Source of the DNA: Mycobacterium sp. WUMAC-067 | GTDB taxonomy: Bacteria > Actinomycetota > Actinomycetes > Mycobacteriales > Mycobacteriaceae | Assembly: GCF_020217485.1 (NCBI RefSeq) | Contig: NZ_JAEKMI010000004.1 | Span: 1-64,000 of the forward strand | Reading direction: 5' to 3' | DNA: 64,000 nt | Shown here: positions 1 to 12,533 of the stretch, piece by piece | Position numbering within the stretch: position 1 is the first letter of the stretch | Layout: each line of letters opens with the position of its first letter | Position numbers and translations under genes: made by a program | The notes under the pieces: generated by a model | What the model was told of the DNA's origin: nothing | Databases searched by the model: none | Seen by the model: only the letters and a program-made list of their open reading frames with translations

Positions 1-722
1 CCGGGCAGCCCGGGCGGCCTGAGCGCGGCGAATTCATCGGTGACCCGCAACGCCGCGTCGGTGAACCGGTACAGCGCGGCGGGGCGTCCGCCGCTGCGGC
101 CGGATTGCGCGATGGTGCCGGTCGCGGTGATGACGCCGCGCCGCGCCAGCACCCGCTGCAGGTTCGTCGCGTCGACCTGATATCCCAGCGCGGCTCCGTA
201 GATGTCGCGCAGCGTGGAGAGCGCGAATTCCCTTGGCGCCAAGGCGAATCCGATGTTGGTGTAGGACAGTTTGGCGTTCAGCCGGGTGCGGGCGTGGTCC
301 ACCATCGGGGCGTGGTCGAAGGCCATCGGCGGCAGGCGGTTCACCGGGTGCCAGCGGGTGTCCGGCGGTAGTTCGGGGCTGGCGGGGGAGGGCACCAGGC
401 CCAGGAAGGTGGACGCGATCACCCGGGCGCCCGGCACCCGGTGCGGGTCGGAGAACACCGCGAGCTGTTCCAGATGTGCCAGCTCCTTGAGGTCGACCTT
501 CTCGGCGAGTTGGCGGCGGACCGAGGTGATCATGTCCTCGTCGTTGCGCACCTGTCCGCCGGGCAGCGACCACGCGCCGCGCTGCGGATCCTTGGCGCGC
601 TGCCATAACAGCACGTTAAGCTGCGGTTTCGCCGTTGTGCGGCCCCGCGCAACCTCTTCGGTGACTTCCCGAACCTGGAACACGACCGCGAGCACTTCGT
701 GGGCGGTGCTACGATGGGCCAT
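1..722 (-). CDS. nrtR: NrtR-type Nudix/winged-helix regulator of NAD synthesis (3' end outside window)
   Basis: I translated this gene directly from the minus strand. It starts at ATG 722 and runs past the left edge with about 240 codons visible. The N-terminal part is a Nudix-like fold with a degenerate Nudix box ([13 protein letters not shown], then [11 protein letters not shown]), as in NrtR sensors that bind ADP-ribose rather than hydrolyse it efficiently. The C-terminal part ([20 protein letters not shown], then [14 protein letters not shown]) matches the NrtR winged helix. It diverges from nadABC with a 23-bp palindrome between them, so the likely role is repression of NAD synthesis. 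A perfect minus-strand TATAAT ends 7 nt before the ATG, which suggests a leaderless mRNA. The family is the homologue of Rv1593c; the regulatory role is inferred from family and position. Confidence 0.85.
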   Translation of the reverse strand, partial: MAHRSTAHEVLAVVFQVREVTEEVARGRTTAKPQLNVLLWQRAKDPQRGAWSLPGGQVRNDEDMITSVRRQLAEKVDLKELAHLEQLAVFSDPHRVPGARVIASTFLGLVPSPASPELPPDTRWHPVNRLPPMAFDHAPMVDHARTRLNAKLSYTNIGFALAPREFALSTLRDIYGAALGYQVDATNLQRVLARRGVITATGTIAQSGRSGGRPAALYRFTDAALRVTDEFAALRPPGLP

Positions 723-745
723 GTTTTCGATTATAAGTCGAAAAC
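723..745. promoter_or_regulatory. Palindromic NrtR-type operator over divergent -10 elements
   Basis: Arms GTTTTCGA (723-730) and TCGAAAAC (738-745) are a perfect 8-bp inverted repeat around a 7-nt AT-rich centre. The centre carries TATAAT on the minus strand (730-735), placed for a leaderless nrtR transcript, and TATAAG on the plus strand (732-737), placed for nadA. A protein bound here would cover both promoters. Assigning it to NrtR is inference from the adjacent gene. Confidence 0.75.
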
Positions 746-767
746 CTCCTGGCTGAAAGGAGCCCCC

Positions 768-1817
768 ATGACGGTGATCAATCGCATGGACACGCTCGCC
801 GAAGACATGGTTGCCGACATTACGGATTCACCCACCGGCTACGCCGGCGTGGTCGCTGACGCGCAGTGGGCCGCAGAGATTCGCCGACTGGCGAAATTGC
901 GTGGCGCCACCGTGCTCGCGCACAACTACCAGCTGCCCGAGATCCAGGACGTCGCCGACCATGTGGGCGACTCGCTGGCGCTGTCGCGGATCGCCGCCGA
1001 GGCGGCCGAGGACACCATCGTGTTCTGCGGTGTGCACTTCATGGCCGAGACGGCCAAGATGCTCAGCCCCGACAAAACGGTGCTCATCCCGGATCAGCGC
1101 GCCGGCTGCTCGCTGGCCGATTCCATCACCGCCGACGAGCTGCGCGCCTGGAAGGACGAGCACCCCGGCGCGGTCGTCGTCTCCTACGTCAACACCACGG
1201 CGGCGGTCAAGGCGCTCACCGACATCTGCTGCACGTCGTCCAACGCGGTCGAGGTGGTCGAGTCCATCGACCCGGACCGCGAGGTGCTGTTCTGCCCGGA
1301 TCAATTCCTCGGCGCCCATGTGCGCCGGATCACCGGCCGCAAGAACCTGCACGTGTGGGCCGGCGAATGCCACGTGCACGCCGGGATCAACGGCGACGAA
1401 CTGGGCGACCAGGCCCGCGCGAACCCCGACGCCGAACTGTTCGTGCATCCCGAATGTGGTTGCGCCACTTCGGCGCTGTACCTCGCCGGCGAGGGCGCCT
1501 TCCCCCCGGACCGGGTGAAGATCTTGTCCACCGGCGGCATGCTCGACGCCGCGAACCAGACCGACGCGCGAAAAGTGTTGGTCGCCACCGAGGTCGGCAT
1601 GCTGTATCAGCTGCGGCGGGCCGCGCCGCACGTCGACTTCCGCGCCGTCAACGACCGCGCGTCCTGCAAGTTCATGAAGATGATCACCCCGGCGGCCCTG
1701 CTGCGCTGCCTCGTCGAGGGCGCCGACGAAGTCGACGTCGACCCCGACATCGCCGCGGCCGGCCGGCGCAGCGTGCAGCGAATGATCGAGATCGGGCAGC
1801 CGGGCGGTGGCGAATGA
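768..1817 (+). CDS. nadA: Quinolinate synthase A
   Basis: NadA condenses iminoaspartate (from NadB) with dihydroxyacetone phosphate to quinolinate, using a [4Fe-4S] cluster in the cytoplasm. The ATG at 768 follows AAAGGAG and gives 349 aa, the usual mycobacterial length. Visible family motifs are [20 protein letters not shown] near residue 45, the [11 protein letters not shown] segment, DICCTSSNA and [12 protein letters not shown], which together supply the conserved cluster cysteines. It is the first gene of a three-gene operon; its TGA overlaps the nadB ATG by 4 bp. Control by the upstream palindrome is inferred. Confidence 0.96.
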   Translation: MTVINRMDTLAEDMVADITDSPTGYAGVVADAQWAAEIRRLAKLRGATVLAHNYQLPEIQDVADHVGDSLALSRIAAEAAEDTIVFCGVHFMAETAKMLSPDKTVLIPDQRAGCSLADSITADELRAWKDEHPGAVVVSYVNTTAAVKALTDICCTSSNAVEVVESIDPDREVLFCPDQFLGAHVRRITGRKNLHVWAGECHVHAGINGDELGDQARANPDAELFVHPECGCATSALYLAGEGAFPPDRVKILSTGGMLDAANQTDARKVLVATEVGMLYQLRRAAPHVDFRAVNDRASCKFMKMITPAALLRCLVEGADEVDVDPDIAAAGRRSVQRMIEIGQPGGGE

Positions 1818-3394
1818 CCGCCCGTCCCCAGTGGACTCATAGCGCCGACGTCGTCGTAATCGGCACCGGCGTCGCCGGATTGGCCGCGGCGCTGGCCGCC
1901 CATCGCGCCGGCCGCAGCGTCGTCGTGCTGAGCAAGGCCGATCAGGCGCGCGGCGCGACGGCGACCCACTACGCGCAGGGCGGCATCGCGGTCGTCCTGC
2001 CCGACAACGACGACTCGGTCGAGGCGCACGTCGCTGACACCGTGGTCGCCGGGGCGGGCCTGTGCGATCCCCAGGCGGTCTACTCGATCGTCGCCGACGG
2101 GTACGCGGCCGTCTCCGAATTGGTCGGCGACGGAGCGCGATTCGACGAATCCGCCCCCGGCCAGTGGGCACTGACGCGCGAGGGCGGGCACTCGCGGCGG
2201 CGCATCGTGCACGCCGGGGGCGACGCCACCGGCGCCGAGGTGCAGCGCGCACTCGACCACGCCGCGCGCACGCTGGACATCCGCACCGGGCACGTGGCCC
2301 TGCGCGTGCTGCACGACGGGGCGGCCGTGACCGGCGTCCTGGTGGGCAACCCGCAGGGATACGGAATCGTCAGTGCGCCCTCGGTGATCATCGCCAGCGG
2401 CGGCCTCGGACACCTCTACGGCGCGACCACCAACCCGGAGGGATCCACCGGCGACGGAATCGCCTTAGGCCTGTGGGCCGGCGTCGCGGTCAGCGATCTC
2501 GAGTTCATCCAGTTCCACCCCACGATGCTCTACGCGCCCACGGCCGCCGGCGGGCGGCGTCCGCTGGTCACCGAGGCCATCCGCGGTGAGGGCGCGAGAC
2601 TGATTGACCGGCAAGGGGATTCGGTGACGGCCGGTGTGCATCCGATGGGGGACCTGGCGCCCCGCGATGTCGTCGCCGCCGCCATCGACGCGCGGATGAA
2701 GGCCACCGGTGACCCGTGCGTTTTCCTCGACGCGCGCCACATCGGGGACTTTGCGAACCGGTTCCCGACGGTCACGGCCGCCTGCCGGGCCGCCGGCATC
2801 GACCCCGTCCGCCAGCCCATTCCCGTTGTCCCCGGGGCGCATTACAGCTGCGGGGGCATCGTCACCGACGTGTGCGGCCAAACCGAGCTGCCCGGGCTGT
2901 TCGCCGCCGGTGAGGTGGCTCGTACCGGGCTGCACGGCGCCAACCGGCTGGCGTCCAACAGCCTGTTGGAAGGTCTGGTGGTGGGCGGCCGGGCCGGCAA
3001 GGCGGCGGCCGCGCACGCCGCGGCGGCCGGGCCCGTCCGGGCGGTCGCGCCCGAGCCCGTCGTGCACACCGCGCCCGAGCGCGGCGAGCTGCAACGCGCG
3101 ATGGGCCGCGACGCGTCGGTGGTGCGCGACGCCGCCGGGCTGAGCCGGCTGTCCACCACGCTGTCGCGGGCCCAGGTGCGCGCCGTGGCGGGTCGTCGGG
3201 ATTTCGAGGATGTGGCGCTGGCCGTCGCCGCCCGCGCGGTGACGGCCGCGGCCCTGGCCCGCACCGAGAGCCGGGGCTGTCACCACCGCGAGGAACATCG
3301 GCAGACCGTGGCCGAGCAGGCGCGCAGCAACGTGCTGCGACTGGCCGACGACCAGCACTCGGTGCTGGTGGAGGCGTTGGCGGCGGTCGTATGA
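1814..3394 (+). CDS. nadB: L-aspartate oxidase
   Basis: NadB is the FAD enzyme that oxidises L-aspartate to iminoaspartate for NadA. The product has 526 aa. An N-terminal dinucleotide-binding motif ([21 protein letters not shown]) is followed by the [13 protein letters not shown] segment, the QFHPT motif typical of the succinate dehydrogenase/aspartate oxidase group, [10 protein letters not shown], and [18 protein letters not shown] near the C-terminal part of the FAD domain. It overlaps nadA and nadC by 4 bp on each side, indicating translational coupling in one operon. Confidence 0.96.
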   Translation: MTARPQWTHSADVVVIGTGVAGLAAALAAHRAGRSVVVLSKADQARGATATHYAQGGIAVVLPDNDDSVEAHVADTVVAGAGLCDPQAVYSIVADGYAAVSELVGDGARFDESAPGQWALTREGGHSRRRIVHAGGDATGAEVQRALDHAARTLDIRTGHVALRVLHDGAAVTGVLVGNPQGYGIVSAPSVIIASGGLGHLYGATTNPEGSTGDGIALGLWAGVAVSDLEFIQFHPTMLYAPTAAGGRRPLVTEAIRGEGARLIDRQGDSVTAGVHPMGDLAPRDVVAAAIDARMKATGDPCVFLDARHIGDFANRFPTVTAACRAAGIDPVRQPIPVVPGAHYSCGGIVTDVCGQTELPGLFAAGEVARTGLHGANRLASNSLLEGLVVGGRAGKAAAAHAAAAGPVRAVAPEPVVHTAPERGELQRAMGRDASVVRDAAGLSRLSTTLSRAQVRAVAGRRDFEDVALAVAARAVTAAALARTESRGCHHREEHRQTVAEQARSNVLRLADDQHSVLVEALAAVV

Positions 3395-4251
3395 CCTCGA
3401 TGTCCGACTGTGAACTCACCGCCGCGCGCGAAACCATCCGGCGCGGTTTGGTCGAGGACCTGCGTTATGGACCCGACGTCACCACGCTGGCGACGGTGCC
3501 CGCCGAGGCCGTGGCCACCGCGTCCATGGTGCCCCGGCAGCCCGGCGTGATCGCCGGCATCGACATCGCGCTGCTGGTGCTCGACGAGGTGCTCGGCACG
3601 CGCGGCTACGAGGTCGTCGACCGCGTCGAGGACGGCGCCCACCTGCAGGCGGGCCAGCCCGTGCTCACGGTGCGGGCGGAAACCCGCGGGCTGCTGACCG
3701 CGGAGCGGACGATGCTGAACCTGATCTGCCACCTGTCGGGGATCGCCACCACGACCGCGCAGTGGGTGGCCGCCGTGCACGGCACCAAGGCCAAGGTGCG
3801 CGACACCCGCAAAACCCTGCCGGGCCTGCGGGTACTGCAGAAGTATGCGGTCCGCGTCGGCGGGGGCGTCAACCACCGCCTCGGGCTCGGCGATGCCGCG
3901 CTGATCAAGGACAACCACGTGGTGGCCGCGGGTTCGGTGGTCGACGCGCTGCGCGCGGTGCGCGACGCGGCACCGGATCTGCCGTGCGAGGTGGAAGTGG
4001 ATTCACTCGAGCAGCTCGACGAGGTGCTGCCCGAAAAACCCGAGCTGATTTTGCTGGACAATTTCCCGGTGTGGCAGACGCAGATGGCGGTGCAACGCCG
4101 GGATGCGCGCGCGCCCGCGGTGCTGCTCGAGTCGTCCGGCGGCCTGAGCCTCGAGAACGCCGCCGCCTACGCCGGGACCGGCGTGGACTACCTGGCCGTC
4201 GGCGCGCTGACGCATTCGGTGCGGGTGCTCGACATCGGCCTGGATATGTAG
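3391..4251 (+). CDS. nadC: Nicotinate-nucleotide pyrophosphorylase (quinolinate phosphoribosyltransferase)
   Basis: NadC converts quinolinate and PRPP to nicotinate mononucleotide, completing the de novo branch started by NadB and NadA. The product has 286 aa. Family motifs seen are LLTAERTMLNL, TRKTLPGLRVLQKYAV, GGGVNHRLGLGDAALIKDNH, EVEVDSLEQ and LESSGGL, covering the substrate-binding Arg, His and Lys residues of the barrel. The ATG overlaps the nadB stop by 4 bp; an in-frame ATG at 3400 is an alternative start. It is the last gene of the operon. The 87 nt to the next gene are GC-rich with short inverted repeats and no clear terminator. Confidence 0.96.
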   Translation: MTSMSDCELTAARETIRRGLVEDLRYGPDVTTLATVPAEAVATASMVPRQPGVIAGIDIALLVLDEVLGTRGYEVVDRVEDGAHLQAGQPVLTVRAETRGLLTAERTMLNLICHLSGIATTTAQWVAAVHGTKAKVRDTRKTLPGLRVLQKYAVRVGGGVNHRLGLGDAALIKDNHVVAAGSVVDALRAVRDAAPDLPCEVEVDSLEQLDEVLPEKPELILLDNFPVWQTQMAVQRRDARAPAVLLESSGGLSLENAAAYAGTGVDYLAVGALTHSVRVLDIGLDM

Positions 4252-4338
4252 CGGTGTTGCGCGTGAATCGTCGGCGTGTCGCCGCCGTGGGTTAACACTG
4301 AAAGCCGTCGGCGCACACTCAAGTCGGCGCGCCCGATC

Positions 4339-4752
4339 TCAGGCGATGTCGGCGACGAAAACGCCGATCACGCGCAGCTGCAGGCGCGCCAACGCGGGCA
4401 GCCCGGCGCCGTCGGAGCCGGCGGGCAGGATCCGCGGGTTGATGAGGTGCAGCGTGCGATTGCGGCTCAACTCCACGTCCGCCTCGCCGGCGGCCAGCAC
4501 GTTCTTCACCCAGTTCGTCTTGCCATGGCCCAGCGCGATCGCCAGGGTGTTGCCCTTGCGGTAGGTGGTCACGATGGTCTCGTAGGGCGTGCCGGAGGTG
4601 CGACCACGATGCTTGATCGTCGCGGTCCCGGGCAGGTAGCGCACGATCGGCCTGACCGCCCGGTTGAAGTACTTGATCTGAAAGCGCTCGAACCAGGGCG
4701 GGAAGACCATCGGGACGCCGGGGGCGTGGTTGGGGTGATCCTTGGCGGACAT
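4339..4752 (-). CDS. Deazaflavin-dependent nitroreductase-fold protein (Rv1598c-like)
   Basis: A 137-aa protein whose core ([23 protein letters not shown], then [23 protein letters not shown]) matches the Ddn-like split-beta-barrel family that binds F420 or FMN. The substrate is unknown. The ATG has GGGAG about 7 nt upstream on its strand. It lies between the NAD and His operons, transcribed toward nadC and divergent from hisD, as in the M. tuberculosis order Rv1596-Rv1598c-Rv1599. The redox role is family knowledge; cofactor choice cannot be read from the sequence. Confidence 0.85.
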   Translation of the reverse strand: MSAKDHPNHAPGVPMVFPPWFERFQIKYFNRAVRPIVRYLPGTATIKHRGRTSGTPYETIVTTYRKGNTLAIALGHGKTNWVKNVLAAGEADVELSRNRTLHLINPRILPAGSDGAGLPALARLQLRVIGVFVADIA

Positions 4753-4848
4753 GGGGGCTCCCTGGGTTGGCTCTTCTTTTCAGCGCGGGGTATGGCCTCT
4801 GTAGCGGCACACTACCGGTCGGATATTGATTTGAGTTCCTCTGGGACA

Positions 4849-7950
<3,102 letters not shown>

Positions 7951-7954
<4 letters not shown>

Positions 7955-8571
7955 CAAAGAAATCGGTCGTTGTCCTCGATTACGGATCGGGCAACCTGCG
8001 GTCGGCTCAGCGCGCGCTCGAGCGGGTCGGTGCGTCGGTCGAGGTGACCGCCGACGCCGACGCCGCGGCCGCCGCCGACGGACTGGTGGTGCCCGGCGTC
8101 GGCGCCTACGAGGCCTGCATGACGGGGCTGCGCACGATCAACGGGGACCGCATCATCGCCGATCGGGTCGCCGGCGGGCGCCCGGTGCTGGGCGTGTGCG
8201 TCGGTATGCAGATCCTGTTCGCCCGCGGCGTCGAATTCAGCGTGGAGACCCAAGGATGCGGGCAGTGGCCGGGATACGTGACGCGGCTGCAGGCGCCGGT
8301 GATCCCGCACATGGGTTGGAACGTCGTGAATTCCGGGCCCGGCAGCGTCCTGTTCAAGGGGCTCGACGCCGAGACCCGGTTCTACTTCGTGCACTCCTAC
8401 GCCGCCCAGCAGTGGGAGGGGTCGCCCGAGGCGGTGCTGACCTGGGCCACCCACGAGGGGCCGTTCCTGGCCGCGGTCGAGGAAGGACCGTTGTCGGCCA
8501 CCCAGTTTCACCCGGAGAAAAGCGGCGACGCCGGCGCGGCCGTGTTGAGCAATTGGGTGGAAGCACTGTGA
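7951..8571 (+). CDS. hisH: Imidazole glycerol phosphate synthase, glutaminase subunit
   Basis: A class I glutamine amidotransferase of 206 aa that supplies ammonia to HisF. The nucleophile Cys lies in [10 protein letters not shown], and the catalytic His-Glu pair in TQFHPEKSG near the C-terminus; the start [18 protein letters not shown] is typical. The GTG start overlaps the hisB stop by 4 bp. The next gene begins after an 82-nt gap with a possible hairpin. Confidence 0.95.
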
Positions 8572-8604
8572 TCGCTTCCGCGAAACTGTATTCCACGACA
8601 CAAA

Positions 8605-8640
8605 CGCCGAGAGAACCCGTAGCTCACTGCAGTCTCGGTG
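8605..8640 (+). promoter_or_regulatory. Possible leader hairpin before hisA
   Basis: CGCCGAGA (8605-8612) can pair with TCTCGGTG (8633-8640), 8 bp including one G-U, around a 20-nt loop. It directly precedes the hisA Shine-Dalgarno AAAGGAG (8642-8648). It may influence hisA translation or mark an internal processing site; function is not shown. Confidence 0.35.
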
Positions 8641-8653
8641 CAAAGGAGAAAGC

Positions 8654-9397
8654 GTGTTGATCTTGTTGCCCGCGGTCGACGTGGTCGACGGCCGTGCCGT
8701 GCGCCTGGTGCAGGGCAAGGCGGGCAGTGAAACCGAATACGGCTCGGCGCTGGACGCCGCGCTGGCCTGGCAACGCGACGGCGCCGAATGGATCCATCTG
8801 GTCGATCTGGACGCGGCCTTCGGGCGCGGTTCCAACCGCGAACTGCTCGCCGAGGTGGTCGGCAAGCTCGACGTGCAGGTGGAGTTGTCCGGCGGGATCC
8901 GCGACGACGACTCGCTGGCGGCGGCCCTGGCCACCGGCTGCGCCCGGGTGAACCTGGGCACGGCGGCGCTGGAGAACCCGCAGTGGTGCGCCCGGGCGAT
9001 CAGCGAGCACGGCGACAAGGTCGCCGTGGGGCTCGACGTCCAGATCGACAAGAGCCATCCGGCCGGGTCGCACCGGCTGCGGGGGCGCGGCTGGGAAACC
9101 GATGGCGGCGACCTGTGGGAGGTGCTGGAACGCCTTGACCGCGAAGGCTGTTCGCGATTCGTGGTCACCGACGTCACCAAGGACGGGACGCTGGGCGGGC
9201 CCAACCTGGAGCTGCTGGCGGCCGTCGCCGACCGCACCGACGTCCCGGTGATCGCGTCGGGCGGGGTGTCCAGCCTGGACGACCTGCGCGCAATCGCGAC
9301 CCTGACCGGGCGCGGCGTCGAGGGCGCCATCGTCGGTAAGGCCCTCTACGCCGGGCGATTCACGCTGCCGCAGGCGCTGGCCTCGGTCGGAGAGTAA
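8654..9397 (+). CDS. priA: Phosphoribosyl isomerase A, bifunctional HisA/TrpF
   Basis: A (beta/alpha)8-barrel isomerase of 247 aa. In actinobacteria this enzyme (PriA) isomerises both ProFAR in histidine synthesis and phosphoribosylanthranilate in tryptophan synthesis. Catalytic Asp residues sit in [18 protein letters not shown] near the N-terminus and in [16 protein letters not shown], with phosphate-binding glycines in IASGGVSS. The absence of trpF from the trp cluster in this window agrees with dual function. The GTG at 8654 follows AAAGGAG at good spacing; the TTG at 8657 is an alternative. It is the only his gene here preceded by a real gap. Confidence 0.94.
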   Translation: MLILLPAVDVVDGRAVRLVQGKAGSETEYGSALDAALAWQRDGAEWIHLVDLDAAFGRGSNRELLAEVVGKLDVQVELSGGIRDDDSLAAALATGCARVNLGTAALENPQWCARAISEHGDKVAVGLDVQIDKSHPAGSHRLRGRGWETDGGDLWEVLERLDREGCSRFVVTDVTKDGTLGGPNLELLAAVADRTDVPVIASGGVSSLDDLRAIATLTGRGVEGAIVGKALYAGRFTLPQALASVGE

Positions 9398-9404
9398 CGA
9401 CGGC

Positions 9405-10205
9405 ATGGACTTGGACGCGTTGGTCGAGACGGCATCGGCAATCCTCGACGACGCTGCGGAACCCTTCCTCGCCGGGCACCGTGCCGACTCCGCGGTGCGC
9501 AAGAAGGGCAACGACTTCGCCACCGACGTGGACCTCGCGATCGAGCGTCAGGTGGTCGCCGCGCTGGTCGAGGCCACGGGGATCGGCGTCCACGGCGAGG
9601 AATTCGGCGGTTCGGCGGTCGACTCACCCTGGGTGTGGGTGCTCGATCCCGTCGACGGCACCTTCAACTATGCGGCCGGATCGCCGATGGCCGGGATCCT
9701 GCTCGGCCTGCTGCACCACGGCGACCCGGTCGCCGGACTGACCTGGCTGCCGTTCATGGACCAGCGCTACACCGCGGTGTCGGGTGGACCGCTGCGGAAG
9801 AACGGGGCCCCGCAGCCGCCGCTGACGGCGATCGACCTGGCCGACGCCCTTGTCGGCGCGGGATCGTTCAGCGCGGACGCCCGCGGCCGGTTCCCGGGCC
9901 GCTACCGGATCGCGGTGCTGGAGAATCTGAGCCGGGTCTCGTCGCGGTTGCGCATGCACGGGTCCACCGGGCTCGACCTCGCGTATGTCGCCGACGGAAT
10001 CCTCGGTGCGGCAATCAGTTTCGGTGGGCACGTGTGGGACCACGCCGCCGGGGTCGCGTTGGTGCGGGCCGCCGGCGGCGTCGTCACCGACTTGGCCGGC
10101 GAGCCGTGGAGTCCCGCGTCGGATTCCGCGGTGGCGGCGGGCCCCGCCGCGCACGCCGAGATCCTCGACCTGTTGCGCAGCACCGGCCGACCGGAGGACT
10201 ACTGA
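9405..10205 (+). CDS. impA: Inositol monophosphatase family protein
   Basis: A 266-aa member of the Mg-dependent, lithium-sensitive phosphatase family. Metal-binding motifs are visible: [26 protein letters not shown] (the WVxDPxDGT class signature) and [17 protein letters not shown]. In M. tuberculosis the same gene, impA, sits between hisA and hisF and is usually assigned to inositol phosphate hydrolysis. Because IMPase-fold enzymes also act as histidinol-phosphate phosphatases in actinobacteria (HisN), a role in histidine synthesis cannot be excluded from position alone. It is separated from hisF by 1 nt, clearly operonic. Confidence 0.9.
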   Translation: MDLDALVETASAILDDAAEPFLAGHRADSAVRKKGNDFATDVDLAIERQVVAALVEATGIGVHGEEFGGSAVDSPWVWVLDPVDGTFNYAAGSPMAGILLGLLHHGDPVAGLTWLPFMDQRYTAVSGGPLRKNGAPQPPLTAIDLADALVGAGSFSADARGRFPGRYRIAVLENLSRVSSRLRMHGSTGLDLAYVADGILGAAISFGGHVWDHAAGVALVRAAGGVVTDLAGEPWSPASDSAVAAGPAAHAEILDLLRSTGRPEDY

Positions 10206-10206
10206 C

Positions 10207-10995
10207 ATGCACGCGAACCACAGCGGCCTCGCGGTCCGGGTGATCCCGTGCCTGGACGTCGACGGCGGACGGGTGGTCAAGGGGGTCAATTTCGAAAACC
10301 TCCGGGACGCAGGCGATCCCGTGGAACTCGCGGCCGCCTATGACGCCGAAGGCGCCGACGAGCTCACCTTTCTCGACGTGACCGCGTCGTCGTCGGGAAG
10401 GTCCACGATGCTGGACGTGGTGCGGCGCACGGCCGAGCAGGTCTTCATCCCGCTGACCGTCGGCGGCGGGGTGCGCACCGTGGCCGACGTCGACGTGTTG
10501 CTGCGTGCCGGGGCGGACAAGGTCTCGATCAACACCGCCGCGATCGCCCGGCCGGAACTGCTGGGCGAGATGGCACGGCAGTTCGGATCCCAATGCATCG
10601 TGCTCTCCGTCGACGCCCGCACCGTGCCACCGGGTGCGGTGCCCACCCCGTCGGGCTGGGAGGTCACCACCCACGGCGGGCGGCGCGGCACGGGGCTCGA
10701 CGCCGTCGAATGGGCCTCTCGCGGAGCCGATCTGGGGGTGGGTGAGATTTTGTTGAACTCGATGGACGCCGACGGCACCAAGGCGGGGTTCGACCTGGAG
10801 ATGCTGCAGGCGGTGCGCTCGGCGGTGACCGTGCCCGTCATCGCCAGCGGCGGCGCCGGGGCGGCCGAACACTTCGCGCCCGCGATCGCGGCCGGGGCCG
10901 ATGCGGTGTTGGCGGCCAGCGTTTTCCACTTCCGGGAGCTGACCATCGGTCAGGTGAAGGCCGCCATGGCCAAAGAGGGGATCACCGTCCGATGA
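10207..10995 (+). CDS. hisF: Imidazole glycerol phosphate synthase, cyclase subunit
   Basis: HisF forms imidazoleglycerol-phosphate and AICAR from PRFAR using ammonia from HisH. It is a 262-aa beta/alpha barrel. Catalytic Asp residues lie in [18 protein letters not shown] and [18 protein letters not shown], with phosphate-binding motifs [10 protein letters not shown] and [15 protein letters not shown] 10207 follows the impA stop by 1 nt; the reading frame is open further upstream but the N-terminus of the family fits this start. It overlaps hisI by 4 bp. Confidence 0.96.
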   Translation: MHANHSGLAVRVIPCLDVDGGRVVKGVNFENLRDAGDPVELAAAYDAEGADELTFLDVTASSSGRSTMLDVVRRTAEQVFIPLTVGGGVRTVADVDVLLRAGADKVSINTAAIARPELLGEMARQFGSQCIVLSVDARTVPPGAVPTPSGWEVTTHGGRRGTGLDAVEWASRGADLGVGEILLNSMDADGTKAGFDLEMLQAVRSAVTVPVIASGGAGAAEHFAPAIAAGADAVLAASVFHFRELTIGQVKAAMAKEGITVR

Positions 10996-11339
10996 CGCTC
11001 GACCCGCAGATCGCTGCGCGCCTGAAGCGCAACGCCGGCGGCCTGATCGCCGCCGTCGTGCAGGAGCGCGGCAGCGGCGACGTGCTGATGGTCGCCTGGA
11101 TGGACGACGCGGCCCTGGCCCGCACCCTGGAAACCCGTGAGGCGACGTACTATTCGCGGTCGCGGCGCGAACAGTGGGTGAAGGGCGCGACCTCCGGCCA
11201 CACCCAATACGTCCATTCGGTGCGATTGGACTGTGACGGGGACACCGTGCTGTTGACGGTCGACCAGGTCGGCGGCGCCTGCCACACCGGCGATCACAGC
11301 TGCTTCGACGCCGACTCGCTGCTGCAACCGGAGCGCTAA
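10992..11339 (+). CDS. hisI: Phosphoribosyl-AMP cyclohydrolase
   Basis: A 115-aa monofunctional HisI that opens the adenine ring of PR-AMP. Motifs include [39 protein letters not shown] and [12 protein letters not shown], with the conserved Cys residues used for Zn binding. The HisE pyrophosphohydrolase domain is absent, as in mycobacteria where hisE is separate. It is the last gene of the his operon, followed by a GC-rich hairpin. Confidence 0.95.
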   Translation: MTLDPQIAARLKRNAGGLIAAVVQERGSGDVLMVAWMDDAALARTLETREATYYSRSRREQWVKGATSGHTQYVHSVRLDCDGDTVLLTVDQVGGACHTGDHSCFDADSLLQPER

Positions 11340-11350
11340 CCGACTGGCGC

Positions 11351-11389
11351 GCACCCGCCGATGTGTCCACAGTCACTTTCGGCGGGCGC
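11351..11389 (+). terminator. GC-rich hairpin after the his operon
   Basis: CCCGCCGA (11354-11361) pairs perfectly with TCGGCGGG (11379-11386); two outer G-C pairs extend the stem past one mismatch. The hairpin begins 11 nt after the hisI stop. There is no U-tract, so it is at best a mycobacterial-type terminator or an mRNA 3'-end stabiliser. Confidence 0.4.
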
Positions 11390-11420
11390 CGGCGCATGAC
11401 TTCGACAAGAATGGCAGGCA

Positions 11421-12527
11421 ATGTCGAAATGGTTGTCCCGGGACGTCTTGTCCTGGAACGTGGTTGTTCCGGTGCTTGCCGTCGTCGTGCTGGCCTTGAT
11501 ATGGGGCGAGACGCTGGGACCCGTACTGGTCGGGGTCGCCGCGCTGTTTCTCGTCGGCGCCGTGGTCGCCGCGGTGCATCACGCGGAGGTCGTCGCACAC
11601 CGGGTCGGCGAACCGTTCGGGTCGCTGGTGCTCGCGGCCGCCGTCACCATCATCGAGGTGGCCCTCATCGTCACCCTGATGATGTCCGGCGGCAACGAGG
11701 CCGCGACGCTGGCCAGGGACACCGCGTTCGCCGCGCTGATGATCACCACCAACGGGATCGCCGGTTTGTCGCTGCTGCTCGGCTCGCGGCGCTACGGCGT
11801 GACGCTGTTCAACGCCGAAGGCGCCGGCGCCGCGCTGGCCACGGTCACCACGGTGGCCACGCTGAGCCTCGTCCTGCCCGCCTTCACCACCAGCAACCCG
11901 GCCAGGGAGTTCACCCCCAGCCAGCTCACCTTCGCCGCGATCGCCACGCTCTTGGTGTACCTGCTGTTCGTGTTCACCCAGACCGTGCGGCACCGCAACT
12001 TCTTCCTGCCGATCGCGCAGAGGGGCCAAAAGCGCGTATTCGAGGACGAGAGTCACGCGGATCCACCCAGCAGGCGGCAGGCGCTGAGCAGCCTGGCGCT
12101 GCTGCTCTGCGCGCTGGTGGCGGTGGTGGGCCTGGCCGAGGAGGAGTCGCCGGCCGTCGAGCACGCGGTGACGGTGGCGGGCTTGCCGCAGTCGTTCGTG
12201 GGTGTGATCATCGCGGCGCTGGTGCTGCTGCCGGAGACGCTCGCGGCGGCCCGGGCGGCGCGCAAGGGCCGCATCCAGACCAGCCTGAACCTGGCTTACG
12301 GCTCGGCGATGGCCAGCATCGGGCTGACCATCCCGACGATCGCGCTGGCGTCGATCTGGCTGAAGGGGCCGCTGGTGCTCGGCCTCGGCCCCATCCAGCT
12401 GGTGCTGCTCGCGCTGACCGTCGTGATCAGCGTGCTGACCGTCGTGCCCGGGCGGGCCACCCGGCTGCAGGGCGAGGTGCACCTGGTGCTGCTGGCCGCC
12501 TACGTCTTCCTGGCGATCAGCCCGTGA
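11421..12527 (+). CDS. chaA: ChaA-type calcium/sodium-proton antiporter
   Basis: An integral membrane protein of 368 aa with about eleven hydrophobic segments. The two cation-exchanger repeats are visible as AVTIIEVALIVTLMMSGGNEAATLARDT in the first half and GLPQSFVGVIIAALVLLPETLAAARAA in the second; the acidic residues inside these helices (IIEVAL, LLPETLA) are the expected ion ligands. The predicted role is export of Ca2+ or Na+ in exchange for H+ at the cell membrane. It starts 82 nt after hisI, and its 3' end faces bcpB across 6 nt. Confidence 0.9.
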   Translation: MSKWLSRDVLSWNVVVPVLAVVVLALIWGETLGPVLVGVAALFLVGAVVAAVHHAEVVAHRVGEPFGSLVLAAAVTIIEVALIVTLMMSGGNEAATLARDTAFAALMITTNGIAGLSLLLGSRRYGVTLFNAEGAGAALATVTTVATLSLVLPAFTTSNPAREFTPSQLTFAAIATLLVYLLFVFTQTVRHRNFFLPIAQRGQKRVFEDESHADPPSRRQALSSLALLLCALVAVVGLAEEESPAVEHAVTVAGLPQSFVGVIIAALVLLPETLAAARAARKGRIQTSLNLAYGSAMASIGLTIPTIALASIWLKGPLVLGLGPIQLVLLALTVVISVLTVVPGRATRLQGEVHLVLLAAYVFLAISP

Positions 12528-12533
12528 GGTCGG

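Noticed and set aside
828..2252. Long open frame antisense to nadA/nadB, and many similar antisense frames over the window
   Set aside because: High G+C makes stop codons rare in antisense frames; the sequences are Arg/Pro/Gly-rich without domains and lie over well-conserved genes.
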